A stretch of DNA of 64,000 bases from Copromyces sp. CBS 386.78. Lineage: Eukaryota; Ascomycota; Sordariomycetes; Sordariales; Sordariaceae. The position numbers and the translations under genes were made by a program. How positions within the stretch are numbered: position 1 is the stretch's first letter; each line of letters begins with the position of its first letter. Shown piece after piece: positions 1 to 10,566 of the stretch. Location of the stretch: NCBI GenBank assembly GCA_030685235.1, contig MU839137.1:62001-126000 (forward strand), given 5' to 3'. The notes below the pieces were generated by a model, which ran no database searches, was not told the DNA's origin, and saw only the letters and a program-made list of their open reading frames with translations.

Positions 1-2
1 CA

Positions 3-281
3 CGAACACCACTCAGTGCGGCATCTGTCCGTTCGCCGTTCGACTGGGAGGCTGCGCTGAAGCTGAGGCGATTTGCCGAGGTTTCAAGCCTCAAGCGTTC
101 TGCGCCATCTGATGCTCCTGCCGCGAGCAATCCCACTTCTGTTCCCGCAAAGGAATCGCGATCCAGTATACGCCACATCCGCGAGGTGGTTACAAGAACA
201 GTGACCTACACACCACGAATGGCGCCTGCACCCAAGGGAAAGCGAAGAAAGATCGACGCCGACACAGCTATCAAGTCATAA
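3..281 (+). CDS. 3' end of an unidentified protein-coding gene (runs off the left edge)
   Basis: A reading frame is open from the window edge for 92 codons and ends with TAA at 279-281. There is no in-frame ATG early on, so this is an internal or last exon. The visible C-terminus has a Phe-Asp-Trp-Glu stretch, Ser/Pro/Ala-rich linkers and a basic, NLS-like end (KGKRRK) just before the stop. I do not recognise the family. That it is coding is inferred from the open frame and a residue mix like a nuclear protein tail; the rest of the gene lies outside the window, so function cannot be assigned. Confidence 0.5.
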   Translation, partial: RTPLSAASVRSPFDWEAALKLRRFAEVSSLKRSAPSDAPAASNPTSVPAKESRSSIRHIREVVTRTVTYTPRMAPAPKGKRRKIDADTAIKS

Positions 282-3200
282 AAACAGCTAAATCATCCAC
301 GGTGCTGGTCATCACCGCCCACCTCATCGCTATACCGCTACCATTGCAGAACGGCCTGCGTGGAGCGGTGTGATTACAAGAGATATCACAACTTATTAAT
401 CAACAAACCGACAATCCATACTTAGAGGGGCCAGGAAAGGGGACCAACAAGAGGGGGTGCAGCTTGCGCAAAGCTACGGGTTGTCATTTACGAATGATGC
501 ACAAATCAAAGGAGTCAAACGGAGTTTATCGGCGTTGCTGGCGGCGTCCACCACTATGGGAGTTGGGTTGTATTTTGCGGTCCGAACGGTCAGGTCGGAA
601 CTTGAACCACGATACCACAGGAGGAGTCTTGGCTTGGCTTTTTGTCAGCGAATTTTTAGAGGGAATCTTTGAAGCATAGGGAAGGGATATTTGGATCTTG
701 CGCAAGGATGATGAATAACAATCAGCGTCTGATCAAAGGCCACTTTGGGGTTTGGGGATCCAGAACAAAACCAATTTTGCATAGTCACTACAATATGAAT
801 CCTCGGCGACACATGTCGTCGGGTCTTGAACACACAAAAACATTTCATCAGCGTGTCTACCGATGAATCGTTTGCTTTCTCGCTGTTTGTTGACGGCTTG
901 CTACCCCGCGAACGGGAAGAAAAAGTGGCCGCCTTGATGGACGGCCTGGCTAGGTCGCGATGTTGGAGGCCTTCAGAAGGTACGTACCATATTGGGCGAT
1001 AACTACCACAAAAATCACACTTTTCACTTTCCAGTGTTTTTGTTGCAGCGTGGCTCTCCCCAGGCGCTTACCTAACTTACAATGGCAGCGACAGATGACC
1101 GAAGAGGACCAGGACCATCTCATGAGTAGTTTACAGGGGACCTGGGGGTATCATGCCGATAAATCGAGTGTTATTGATAGCCTGCATGGATCGTGAAACC
1201 GAATTCCCTGACGAACAATACTCATAGAAACTTCCCTGTGACGTTCCTTTCCACTGGTTTTGGTTCAGTCAAGTGTGAATGCCCTGTCAAAACACACACT
1301 GCCATTCAGCCACTGTATTTTCAACACTTCTACCAAAAGGTTTTGAGACTTGACTGTCTGTTGTAGCTCAATTATCACGTCCTTCCCGCTGAGCGGAAGA
1401 CGATTGATTCCAAGTTCTTTCAGCAGTTCGGCATCCCAACCACTTCACTTTCCCAGTCTTTTCCCACTGGCTCCCCCTCTCCCAGTCCCAGTCCCAAGCT
1501 CGGCGCTTAAACCCATGCCACTCACCCCCTGTCTACCGTTCTCTACCGTGTCGTGCAGAACGGGGGCCATCAACCTCGGTCTCCCTCATGATCGCCAATG
1601 ATTGGCTACCTGAGAAGAAGGCAATGATGGCATTGGTCGGGGTGGTGTGGATTTTTTTGTGTGCGAGGGCGCTTAAATCCCTGTCTAGTCGACGAAATGA
1701 TGGGTCTGGCGAGACAGGGGTGGGTGATTGGTGAGACGTCACAGGTTCGTCGATGGTTGACACTGGGAATGGGGAGTGAAGAGAGTGTGAAGTGCTTCGG
1801 GAGTTGTGGGATTGGGAAGGTAAGGACCGGATGGAAGACTTCATCGCTGGGACTGATGGACAGTTTCTGAAGATACTGGATGGCCTTTAAATGATGGAGG
1901 CGGGTAATACCTAGTAATGTTACATCACTCTCTGTTCGGCGTATGCTGATTACCAGAAGCACTAAGCTGAGCGACTCCGTCAAGAAAGCCATCCATCTCG
2001 AGATCTCATCCAGATGACACGACCAAAATCACAGTCTACCCTCCCCCCCCTCAGGTGATGAGCTCCTGTGTACCACTACAGCTTCCACAGTCTGCCTAGG
2101 CGTCTTCGGCGTGTGATATCGACCTCATGAGCCGAAACATCGCTCGGATCACAGACCTCTCCTCACCTCACCCACCGAAACGTTCGGAATGGGGTCTGTC
2201 TCGCACTCGCAACTCGAAAAGGGATCACGGAGGGGAGACGGATAGTGATATCCGCCCGTGCTGCGGTGCTGTGGTGGGTAGAGAGGGACACGGCACACAC
2301 ACATCTGCATAACAAAATTTTTCGGCACACTACCATTTTCTCAATGCTCTGGGTGATGGAGCAGGTAGGTACTGTAACTGTGATGTTTCGACGCCAATGT
2401 GAGGAAAACCGTAACAGCAAGGTCTGCTGTCTGTTCGGCGTGGACGTCATGTCATTCATTGAACACACTTCCAGTCAACATAACAGCGTGACGGCGTGAC
2501 AGCGCGGTGATACTAGCAACCCGTCGTGCGCGGTTCGGATCCCCCTTCCCAATCCAGAAGCAAGAATATGACTGGCTCGCCGGGAACGGAACCACTTTCC
2601 CCATCCCCAGCCCAGTGAGTTTTGTTGCCAGCTTCGCCTTGTCGTGCTTGCATCCCACAATCTTGGAAGATTTTTTTTGGAAGGGTAGTGTAGGGTAGGT
2701 GTTCATGCACGTAAAAATTGAATTCCCGTCCGATTGAACTGTGAACTATGCAGCAATTTGTGAAATTGCTATATTTGACTTTTGCTTCCTCGATTCCATC
2801 CATGGGGCGGCAAGCGAGCAAGCCATGGCAAACCATGGGTTTAATTTTTGGCCGTTGCAAGGCAGGCCAGACGAGGTAAGGCGGAAAGTGAAACGCTCGT
2901 CGATCTGAAACCGAATCTGCAAGACAGGGGGGTTGGTCACGATGTGGGAAGAGAGTGAGTGAACCCCTTAATTGGAGCGTAACACGACGCTGAACGGGGG
3001 AACAGGGGACGGGGGGTGAACTGCCCAGGGAAGGGAATGCGGAATGTGCGCGCGCACGGCGTTCATCTTTGTGGAAAGATCAAAGAATAATCTGAAACGC
3101 AACTGATATCATCTGCGGTGGGTAGGTTGTGTGTGTGTGTGTGTGTGAATGGTTCGCTCTATTTTTGGCATGTTGGAATTTGATCCCCATTCTCTCCGCT

Positions 3201-3501
3201 TTTTCCCACGTGCGCGTATTGCAGCTTGACATCACGGGTATGGTATGATGTGCAATTAGAGCTTGTGGTTGGAGCGAACAAAACAGCGTGGTTTTATTTC
3301 TGGATTGGACGTGAAGCTTCTTCGTATGTGAATTTGTGTTGACGACCGATTCACCCATATCGGCGTTATAGACGGTGATACGACCTGTGCCGGGAATGAT
3401 GTTGCTATTTTGATATTCTTAGCCAGGGCGTTGAGGAGGCTGGTGATGTGCTGATGCGATCATTGCTGCTGCTACTGCTGGTGTCGTTGTTGAAGTAATC
3501 A
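282..3501. other. Intergenic region, no supported gene
   Basis: All open frames here are short, overlap one another on both strands and lack recognisable protein features or matched splice sites. It holds a C-run near 2042-2050, a (TG)n microsatellite at 3128-3147 and trinucleotide-like GCT/GTT repeats just left of the FAN1 stop (about 3460-3490). It probably contains the 3' flank of the left-edge gene and the 3' UTR of FAN1. Confidence 0.6.
3128..3147. repeat. (TG)10 microsatellite
   Basis: An uninterrupted alternating TG run of ten units in non-coding sequence downstream of FAN1. No further structure is visible. Confidence 0.9.
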
Positions 3502-6201
3502 TCAGCCGGTTGTCTTCACTTCCTTGGCCACAGCATTGCACAGCACGACCCGTACTCCCGCTGCCGAGAGGACATGGATCCATAGCCGTTGTGTGTCACT
3601 GAGCCGGTCATTGCCGCTTTTGACTTCCAAAAACATAACCTCCCCCTTGCCGTTCTCAGACTTCCCCTTTCGATCGTTGCTTGACTCTTTGGCAGTACGC
3701 CAGAGGATTAAGTCCGGCACACCACCCCCACGAGCCTTGTAATCCTGTGCAATAACCTTGCATATAGCGGCAAGAGCCTCACCCTCGAAGCAGGAAACCA
3801 GCTCGAAAAGGTCCTCAACCTTGTAATCCCAATTCAGCCCAATTATACAGGTACGACGCTCGCGGTGCTGTTCATTGACCCTGCGAATAAGGTCTCCAGC
3901 TCCACCATTGGATATTTCCACCAACCGGTGGTTGATTTCGCTCGCTCTGGCAGGGTAGAAGGCGTCCGTATGTAGGTCCAGAGGACTTGTTTGGTAAGCG
4001 GTTTGAAAGACGTTGGGGACGAAGAGGAAGAGGATATCGCAGAAGAGATACGCGAAAAGTGTCCGCAGAATCCCGCCCTCACTGTGATATCCTTTCCAGC
4101 CTTGGGTGCGGTAGAATGAGAGACACATCTCCTCTACACTTACATGCATGGGATTGCCTTCCTCATCTGGGTCACCCAGGGCGTCAAGCCAGATCGTCTT
4201 GGTACTTCCTTGGCCACGACCTGCGTCCCCACGAACCAACTGAATGCCCTCGATGATGTGCTCCTCCGGATCTCGCAACCTGGCATGGTCAAAGTTGTGT
4301 TGTTGACGACGCGGAATATTGAGTTGCTTTTCAAGTCTGATAAGACGCTTTTGCAAGTCGTAATGGTGAATCAGATGGCAATTGGGATCCTGGAGGGCCG
4401 TTTCGCAAGTCGAAAGAGCAATTTTCCTCCAGCGCTTCTTCTGAAGATTCTTTTGTGCTTCGGATAATGCTGTTGTAGAAGATTGCTCCAGTTCCCACAT
4501 ATACCGCTCTTCCACAAGGGCTCTTCGCTTATACCAAGCGCCGCGTCGGGAAAGGTGAAAGAGTTGTTGGCTCAGTAGCTCGGTGAGAAGATCATATTCG
4601 TTCTGATACCGATGTAGGCGGCCAAGAGCCTCGGCAGCCTTGTGCGCAATCCTCGTATAAGCATGTCCTGCATTGAAACGGCGGAGATACCCTCCTTCGC
4701 CGAACTCGTATTCAGTATCCTCCATTTTCTGTGCTTCAGTAAGCAGCTCTCTCCAACGAGAGGCTATACTCTCAAAGATTTCCACGACTTTGCGATTTCC
4801 CTCTGCCCCTGGCGGCCCGTTGAACTCCAGTAAAGTGTCTACTTCGAACTGAAGACGCATTGAACGCTCAAATTCGAGGAGATGCCTCCGTGAGGGAAAG
4901 ATGTTCGATGAGCGGCAGACGACATATTCAGGGAAGCACCTCCTCGAGGTTTTTGCCAAGATGATTGTTGTCAGTGACTTTTCTGTCCATTCAGTAGACC
5001 GATAGAAAACCAGGTGAACACGTTCAAATAGCTTAAAGACAGATTCCGAAAGTCTGACAAGCGGGCCAGTAAGGGCACGGATCTTTTCCAGGAAATGGGC
5101 TTCTCGATTGGAATCTGGTCTCTCCGTGTTTGCTTCTTCCGATGTAGAGCCTACCGAGTTCATTGAGGCGTTGGTGCTGGATCGCCGTAATCCAACAGCC
5201 ATAAGACTTGACTGCTGGAAACACATTCGGCAGAATGCCTTGATCAGGTCCGGCTTATTTTTGCCCTGAACTTTGGCATCCTTTGCAAGAGTTTTGAGCT
5301 CATCCAGAGACAGCAGATGTGCGGCTTGTTCAACCGTCTTAATGTGCGATGCCGAATCATCAGCGAAGGCGAATGCGTCGGCGAAGAGACGGCCCGATTC
5401 CTCTACGGCTTCTTGGCCGGACTCTTGCACCGACTCTCCCTGCGGCAACCCCCGAGACTCCAGTAGACTCTCAATGGTCTGCTCTATGTCCGATATGTCG
5501 GGGTAATGTTTCAGTCGTTCTAAACGATGCCATGAGGCAGTCTTGCGCAAAAACAGACGCACATACCTGAAGAGTGTCAGTCAAAAATGGTCACACCATG
5601 ACAGGGTTCCATACAAATACTGAGCTTCATAGCTCAACGCTCGCCAGTTGTCAAATACACAGTTTTTCTTCTCGTCAAAAAGATGCGCTTCGTCTTGCAG
5701 GACTGTGTCCAAGGCAAGGTTGAAAGCGTCAACGTAAATCGAACTTTGGCCTCGGACCCATTTCCGTGTCTTTAACCGGGCCTCTGCACTGACTTCGCCA
5801 TCTCCGACTTGGGACGACTTCAGGTTCTCGTATTCTTCGATGATGTCGTCGTCAACCTTGACCTCGGGCAAACTATCCTCTAAGGCCGTATGGTGGTGCG
5901 CCGCTGGAGCATTGTCTGTGGCATCACCATCTTCAACATCAACACTTGCGGTCTTTCCATCTCGAACAAGTGGTGAATCCCGGCTATGAGCCGACAGAAA
6001 TGAATCCTCGTCTTCGCCGTTTTTCAATGCTGAAGAATCGTCATCGTCTTCCGTTTCATCTTTCTGTCTAACTTGATCGATTCGACGCTTCTTTGTTGGT
6101 GGCGTGTCAGGTTTCTTGTTGGTGTTGGTCCACCCCGCTGCCAACGCTGGACGAGTGTTGGCAGTCTGGGACGGTCTCGTCCGCTTCACAAAGCGGTCCA
6201 T
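3502..6201 (-). CDS. FAN1: Fanconi-associated nuclease 1 homologue (FAN1-type VRR-NUC structure-specific nuclease)
   Basis: Structure-specific 5' flap endo/exonuclease of interstrand crosslink repair, acting in the nucleus. There are two exons: 6201-5615 and 5566-3502, joined across a 48-base GTATGG...TTCAG intron. The join restores the conserved family stretch YLYVRLF at about residues 195-201 and gives 883 aa. The C-terminus is a VRR-NUC (PD-D/ExK) domain: GGVPDL followed by LEVK gives candidate metal-binding residues Asp814, Glu843 and Lys845. A SAP-like LSLDELKTLAK segment lies near 280-308 and an alpha-helical TPR-like middle follows. The N-terminal 190 residues are low complexity, acidic and serine-rich with a basic KKRR cluster, probably a nuclear localisation signal; I see no clear UBZ zinc finger, as expected for fungal members. 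The gene is divergent from SDC1 with 439 bp between start codons. Confidence 0.93.
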
Positions 6202-6640
6202 TCTTTCTCTGGTGACTGAGGTGTTGGAGGATCGAAGACCATGGTGTACGGCGCGTGAAATGAATGAGTATCCGAGGCGGTCAGAGAAATGACACTATGC
6301 ACATTTCCTCTACGCTTGATGGAATAAAAGACGAGTTTGAGAGGTACATACAAGCAATGAGTGGCGTGCGTGGTGAAAGGGACCGCGCTGAACTTTAACG
6401 CGAAGTCTCGTGACTGCGTGTGCTATAGTGGGGCATGCAGCGGGAGCGACGCCTGCTGATCTCCAGACGCAATTGTGAGCTCCAAGGGACCTCGGACTGG
6501 ATATCAACTTTCTCAGGAACAGCATTGAACAGCATTGAATACCGCCACCAAAGTCACGACTTTTTACCACGAGTATTATATCTTGAGCCAAGTTACCTTA
6601 CTGTTACCATAACGTGCATTCTTTCTTCTCAGCTTCAAAG
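6202..6640. promoter_or_regulatory. Shared intergenic region between FAN1 and SDC1
   Basis: 439 bp between the divergent FAN1 (minus) and SDC1 (plus) start codons, so both promoters and 5' UTRs must lie here or overlap. A CT-rich tract (ttctttcttctcag) sits just before the SDC1 ATG, a common arrangement at fungal transcription starts. I see no convincing TATA box or named binding site. Confidence 0.5.
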
Positions 6641-7589
6641 ATGGCCGCCAACCACCCGCAAGCGGGACAAGCTCCAACAGACGATGTAAACATGACCGAT
6701 GCTCAGTCCGATCAACCAACTGTATGCCCCATTCCTGTGACATTTCCACCCTAAGTCTGCCCGTGGGAAAAACGTCCCATGGGATGAAACCATCCGTCTC
6801 TTGACGACTCGCCTTCCACGATCATACCTGAGAATCACCACCTCCAGAAAGCCAACACTTTCCCTCCATCTCTCACCCTCCCGTCCCTCCCCTCCTCTTT
6901 CGCAGAAACATCACTACATCACTAACAACCGCCCACAAATAGCAACACCAACAACACCTAATAGCCCACCAGCACATCCCCGACCGGCCCCCTCACCCTG
7001 TCTCTCCCGTCCCAATCCCCCAAATCCCCGGCCGTCCAAGTCCCACAGGAGCACACCCGACGGCAAACCAAGGACCCAGCGCGATCCGCAGCACTGCCCC
7101 TACAACGAACGGCACATCAGCCTCGACAGGCGAAGACCAACAACCACAAGCACTACCACCGTATCACCAGCAACGGGCTGGCTCGTCACGAGCTGCTTCT
7201 GCCCATCCCCAGGATTCTGGCCAGGGTCAGCAACAGGGACCGGGATCGATGGGTACAGCAGGCATGCCCACGGAGCCGACACTTCACGGGGCGCCGGTGA
7301 GGCAGTACTTGAATACGAAAGTGACGGGACATTTGTTGGAAGGGATGAAGATGTTGGCCAAGGAACAGTATGTTTACACCCTCTTCCGTTGCACGGTCTA
7401 CCTATCAAGGTTGGCTGGTGGCTTGTGGTGATGATGGTGGTGGTGGTGATGGTGATTGCTAACTAAACTTGAAACAAAACCAGACCAAAAGACCCCCTCC
7501 GAGCCCTAGGCGAATTCCTCCTCCAGCGATCGAAACAGTATGAATGTGGTGGTGGTGGTGGTGCGAATGGAAGTTCGACTAGCGCATAG
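6641..7589 (+). CDS. SDC1: COMPASS histone H3K4 methyltransferase subunit Sdc1 (Dpy-30 family)
   Basis: Small dimerising subunit of the Set1/COMPASS complex. Exons: 6641-6721, 6943-7367 and 7484-7589. Intron 1 is GTATGC...AATAG with an actaac branch at 6921-6926; intron 2 is GTATGT...CCAG. All phases match and give 203 aa. The Dpy-30 motif lies at about residues 145-186: PVRQYL, then GHLLEGMKMLAKEQ, then PKDPLRALGEFLLQRSK, the usual two-helix dimerisation module. Residues 28-144 are a Pro/Gln/Ser-rich linker, longer than in yeast. The normal Glu-Arg-Pro before the second helix reads Glu-Gln-Pro across the splice. The tail is (Gly)5-Ala-Asn-Gly-Ser-Ser. A second possible intron (7538-7612) would skip the stop and give a longer C-terminus; see the findings. 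Confidence 0.87.
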
Positions 7590-8455
7590 AAGGCTGGAGC
7601 TTCGAAAACCAGGACACATACCGGCGGAGGCCGTGTCGGGAGTCGTCACGGTTCTCCTAAGAAGGTGTACGATAAGTCTCAACTTGACGAGGTCTATACT
7701 TTTACTCTTGATCCTGAGGGTGACGTGACAATGGAAGACAAGAGAGAAGGAAGCTTCGGCGTCCAGGAACAAAATGGGGAACAAAAGAGGGTACCTTTGG
7801 TCTACGTGACAGGACTACTTGGGGGTTGTGGTGCGGTGTTGGGACCTTTTCTTCAACCCCTACTCATTACTTCCAAGTAGGCGGATAACATTTCATGAAA
7901 AATGATTCTGATAGTGACGTAACAACAGAAGAAGAGGGAGAAGGAAGCTCCAGCGTTCAGAAAAACGGTGAACAAAAGACAGCATGTGGTCTACGAAGCA
8001 GAACAACGAGGAAGACATATCAAGAAAGGGATCAATTATGGCTAGGAAACGGCGTTTTCGCGTCAAAAGTGATCAAGGGATAAACAAGAGAACAGCGTTT
8101 GAGGCAAGAGGATAGAGGACTTTGTATTTTTCATAACAAACCCCTCCACTGACTTCGTCTTCATCCTGGGTGCTGCTAGACATCCGACTAGCAGATGATT
8201 TGCGCATGATAACCAGCAAAAAAACCACATCCCACGCTCCCTTCTCTGCAGTGATTCCGAGAATGTAAGTTTCCTTTCCATTCCTCCCCCAACGTCCTTT
8301 TCACTTTGTGTGGATCGACCAGACGTCATGCCGCGTAGCTAGCTAAGCATGCTGCAAAAGAAGACACCCAGTAGATAGCCGACGAAAAATCACTCCATCT
8401 CGACTCTGCTGCTGTCCACCCTTTTCACCAAAATCTCGCGGCGCGTGCTCTACGC
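7590..8455. other. SDC1 3' flank with a coding-like tandem duplication
   Basis: Two imperfect copies of an 80-90 base unit lie at about 7719-7806 and 7913-7997. They are described as a separate repeat. Open frames cover both copies but neither forms a complete gene with clear start, splice and stop signals. The rest up to the S13 stop at 8456 shows nothing I can name. Confidence 0.5.
7719..7997 (+). repeat. Imperfect tandem duplication with codon-like divergence
   Basis: Copy A (from 7719) reads GDVTMEDKREGSFGVQEQ then NGEQKR. Copy B (from 7913) reads SDVTTEEEGEGSSSVQ then KNGEQKT. The DNA copies share about three quarters of positions, differ by one whole-codon gap, and many changes fall on third positions (GTG/GTA, GTC/GTT, AAT/AAC, GGG/GGT). 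Both end in the same TGGTCTACG. The spacing of 194 bases puts the copies in different frames. This pattern suggests descent from a protein-coding stretch, but I cannot tell whether it is still translated. Confidence 0.65.
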
Positions 8456-9392
8456 TTAGGAGACGATGGTGGAGGCAGTGGAAGACTCGTACTTCCAGGT
8501 GGGGGGGAGGACACCGACGGTCTTGTAGTAGCGGGCAAGACGGTGGATACGGGACTCAATGAGAATGAGGCGGAACTTGGAGTCCTTGTCCTTGCGGTTG
8601 CGCTCGAGGTGCTTGCGGACGGCAACAGCCTATTTGTCATAGAATGTTAGTAACCCAGTGGGAAATGACGTCCTGGCAAAGCCATAGGCGGGTGTTTCTT
8701 ACCTTCTTGATGAGCATGTACAGGTCCTCCGGGAGATCGGGGGCAAGGCCTGTAAATAGCATCACTCTGTCAGCCAATCTGACCAAACAGAGGCATATGC
8801 GTCTTTGACATGTTGTATGTTTCCCAGCTCTTTCCTCTCGTTTCTTTCTGCGTCTGGCGCTCATGTCCCATATCGTCCATCCCGTCACGCGGTGCGCACT
8901 TCAAGGCTATACGCGTGACTAGCGGTCGAGAGCTGTGAAAGCTTCGCGGGACATGTAGCCCATCCGCATCGAGTTTCGAGTTTGAGGGCCGGTTCAAGTT
9001 CGGGAATATCGTTGCGATTCGATTTGTTCGTTTCGCTTCGCGTGTGCAAATTCAGGGGAATTCGTCGGAGTAATAGGCAGTCATACCGTTGGACTTCAGG
9101 ATACGAAGGATCTTGTTACCTGCAGAACCACCACCGTCAGCATTTCACGTCCGTCATCGCCAATTCTCGAGGACTCCGGATTCAACATACCAGTGACAAC
9201 CTTGACCTGGGCAACACCGTGAGAGTCACGGAGGATGACACCAATCTGGGAGGGGGTAGCACCCTTCTTGGCGAGCTTGCAGATCTGGTCGACGACCTGC
9301 TCGGGGGTGGTCTTGAGCCACGAGGGGGGGTTGCGCGAGTAGGGGATCGCGGAGGCAGAAATGCCCTTGCCCTTGGAGTGAAGACGGCCCAT
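8456..9392 (-). CDS. RPS13: 40S ribosomal protein S13 (uS15)
   Basis: Structural protein of the small cytoplasmic ribosomal subunit. Four exons: 9392-9191, 9119-9087 (only 33 bases), 8749-8703 and 8629-8456. The introns are 71, 337 and 73 bases with GTATGT, GTATGA and GTAAGA donors. Spliced length is 456 bases, giving 151 aa, exactly the usual size of eukaryotic S13. The N-terminus [12 protein letters not shown] and the segment [20 protein letters not shown] are diagnostic. The C-terminal exon carries the conserved uS15 RNA-binding core, including [11 protein letters not shown]. The exons are highly biased in codon use, as expected for a highly expressed gene. The second intron is unusually long for this region and has no other gene that I can recognise in it. 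Confidence 0.97.
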
Positions 9393-10566
9393 TTTGGATG
9401 ATTTGGTGGTGCTGCGGTTGTCGGGGGAGTGACTTCGGCTGGCTTGTCGTCGACAGAGAAGTACGAAGAAAATATCACCGGGCGGTTTGGCGGTCGTGCG
9501 ATATTCGCTGTGGGCTGGGAAAATTCCCTTGCTTAGTCAGACGGTTAGGGTCAGCGATCTGATTGGCTGCCGAGCACAGTAATGGTTCCATATTCACGTG
9601 AGTGGGGACCTGACTTGAACTTTTCTCGCTTGGCATCTCGCGCCAGCCCGCGTCTGCTCCTCCAAGCATAAAAAAGTCTCCCAGCAAACCTTTCCCGCAA
9701 AGTTCACGCCTTGAACCTTCTCCAATCATCGCCAGGTCGGCCGTCGGTCCGTTTGCACCATGCTGTTCGACAGCATTTGGTCATGATCTCCAGAGACATG
9801 TGTTATTGCAGTCCTGCCATTTTCGGTTTTCTTCTGAAGCTGGGCAGTATCAGGAACCATGATCATGACGACCGACCTGGTATTTTACTCATTTTGGTAA
9901 GTTCTTACTGCTTTCTTCGCATCTCCCCTCCGAGCCTCCTTATCCTGATGATACACACTTTTTACTTTATTCTGGTACCTCTTATGTTAAGGTCCTTCGG
10001 GACTTGATGAATTAAACGGACTTCTGAAACAACGGCTCTCACAACCTTTCTTGTTATGACACAATTGGAGATGAGCTCAGGCTAACATTGCCTCAGATTT
10101 AGGAGTATCTTTTCTATCCTTGAGATTTTGAGGCCGTCACGGCACGTAGCGCCCTGTGCGTTAACGGTTGTCGCGTCGTCACTGGTGTTGGTTGGCAAAC
10201 CTGGACATCTAGAACAGGATAATGATCATGAAGTAACCCAAATGCCAGTTCCCTTGTTGATTGATGGTCTAGCGTGGACGTGTTTGGCATGCAATCCATC
10301 AGAACACACTTGCGTAGATCGGAACTGTTGACTTCTTCTGTTTTTGAGCGCCCTGACGATACCTGCGGCTGAATCCCCATCAATATCTGTACATGCCGCT
10401 ACGACTCCTACGATGACTTCAAGGAGATGACCGAACCTTGGTACCAATGACGTTGTTCTAACTGTTTCCACGTCATCAACCATAAAACCAGGCTGTACCA
10501 TGAACGGTTACTGCTCTCTCTTTCCATACAGATAGACATATCCCTTCTGCAACTGCCTGCCTTTCT
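9393..10566. other. Intergenic region between RPS13 and the U2AF large subunit gene
   Basis: Holds the RPS13 promoter at its left end and the 3' UTR of the U2AF gene at its right end. Open frames are short and overlapping, with no supported gene. The only recognisable site is a telobox-like element (9543-9551), listed separately. Confidence 0.55.
9543..9551 (-). promoter_or_regulatory. Telobox-like element upstream of RPS13
   Basis: On the minus strand the sequence reads ACCCTAACC, about 150 bases upstream of the RPS13 start. Telobox-type ACCCTAA sites are known upstream of ribosomal protein genes in plants and several fungi. Position and orientation fit that role, but a single 7-base match could occur by chance. 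Confidence 0.4.

Noticed and set aside
6801..7466. 221-codon plus-strand frame
   Set aside because: It overlaps SDC1 exon 2 in another frame; Pro/Ser/Thr-rich translation of the same C-rich DNA, whereas the SDC1 frame carries the Dpy-30 motif.
8750..9086. snoRNA within the long RPS13 intron
   Set aside because: A GTGATG-like and a CTGA-like string occur near the 3' end, but in the wrong order and spacing for a box C/D RNA, without a terminal stem.
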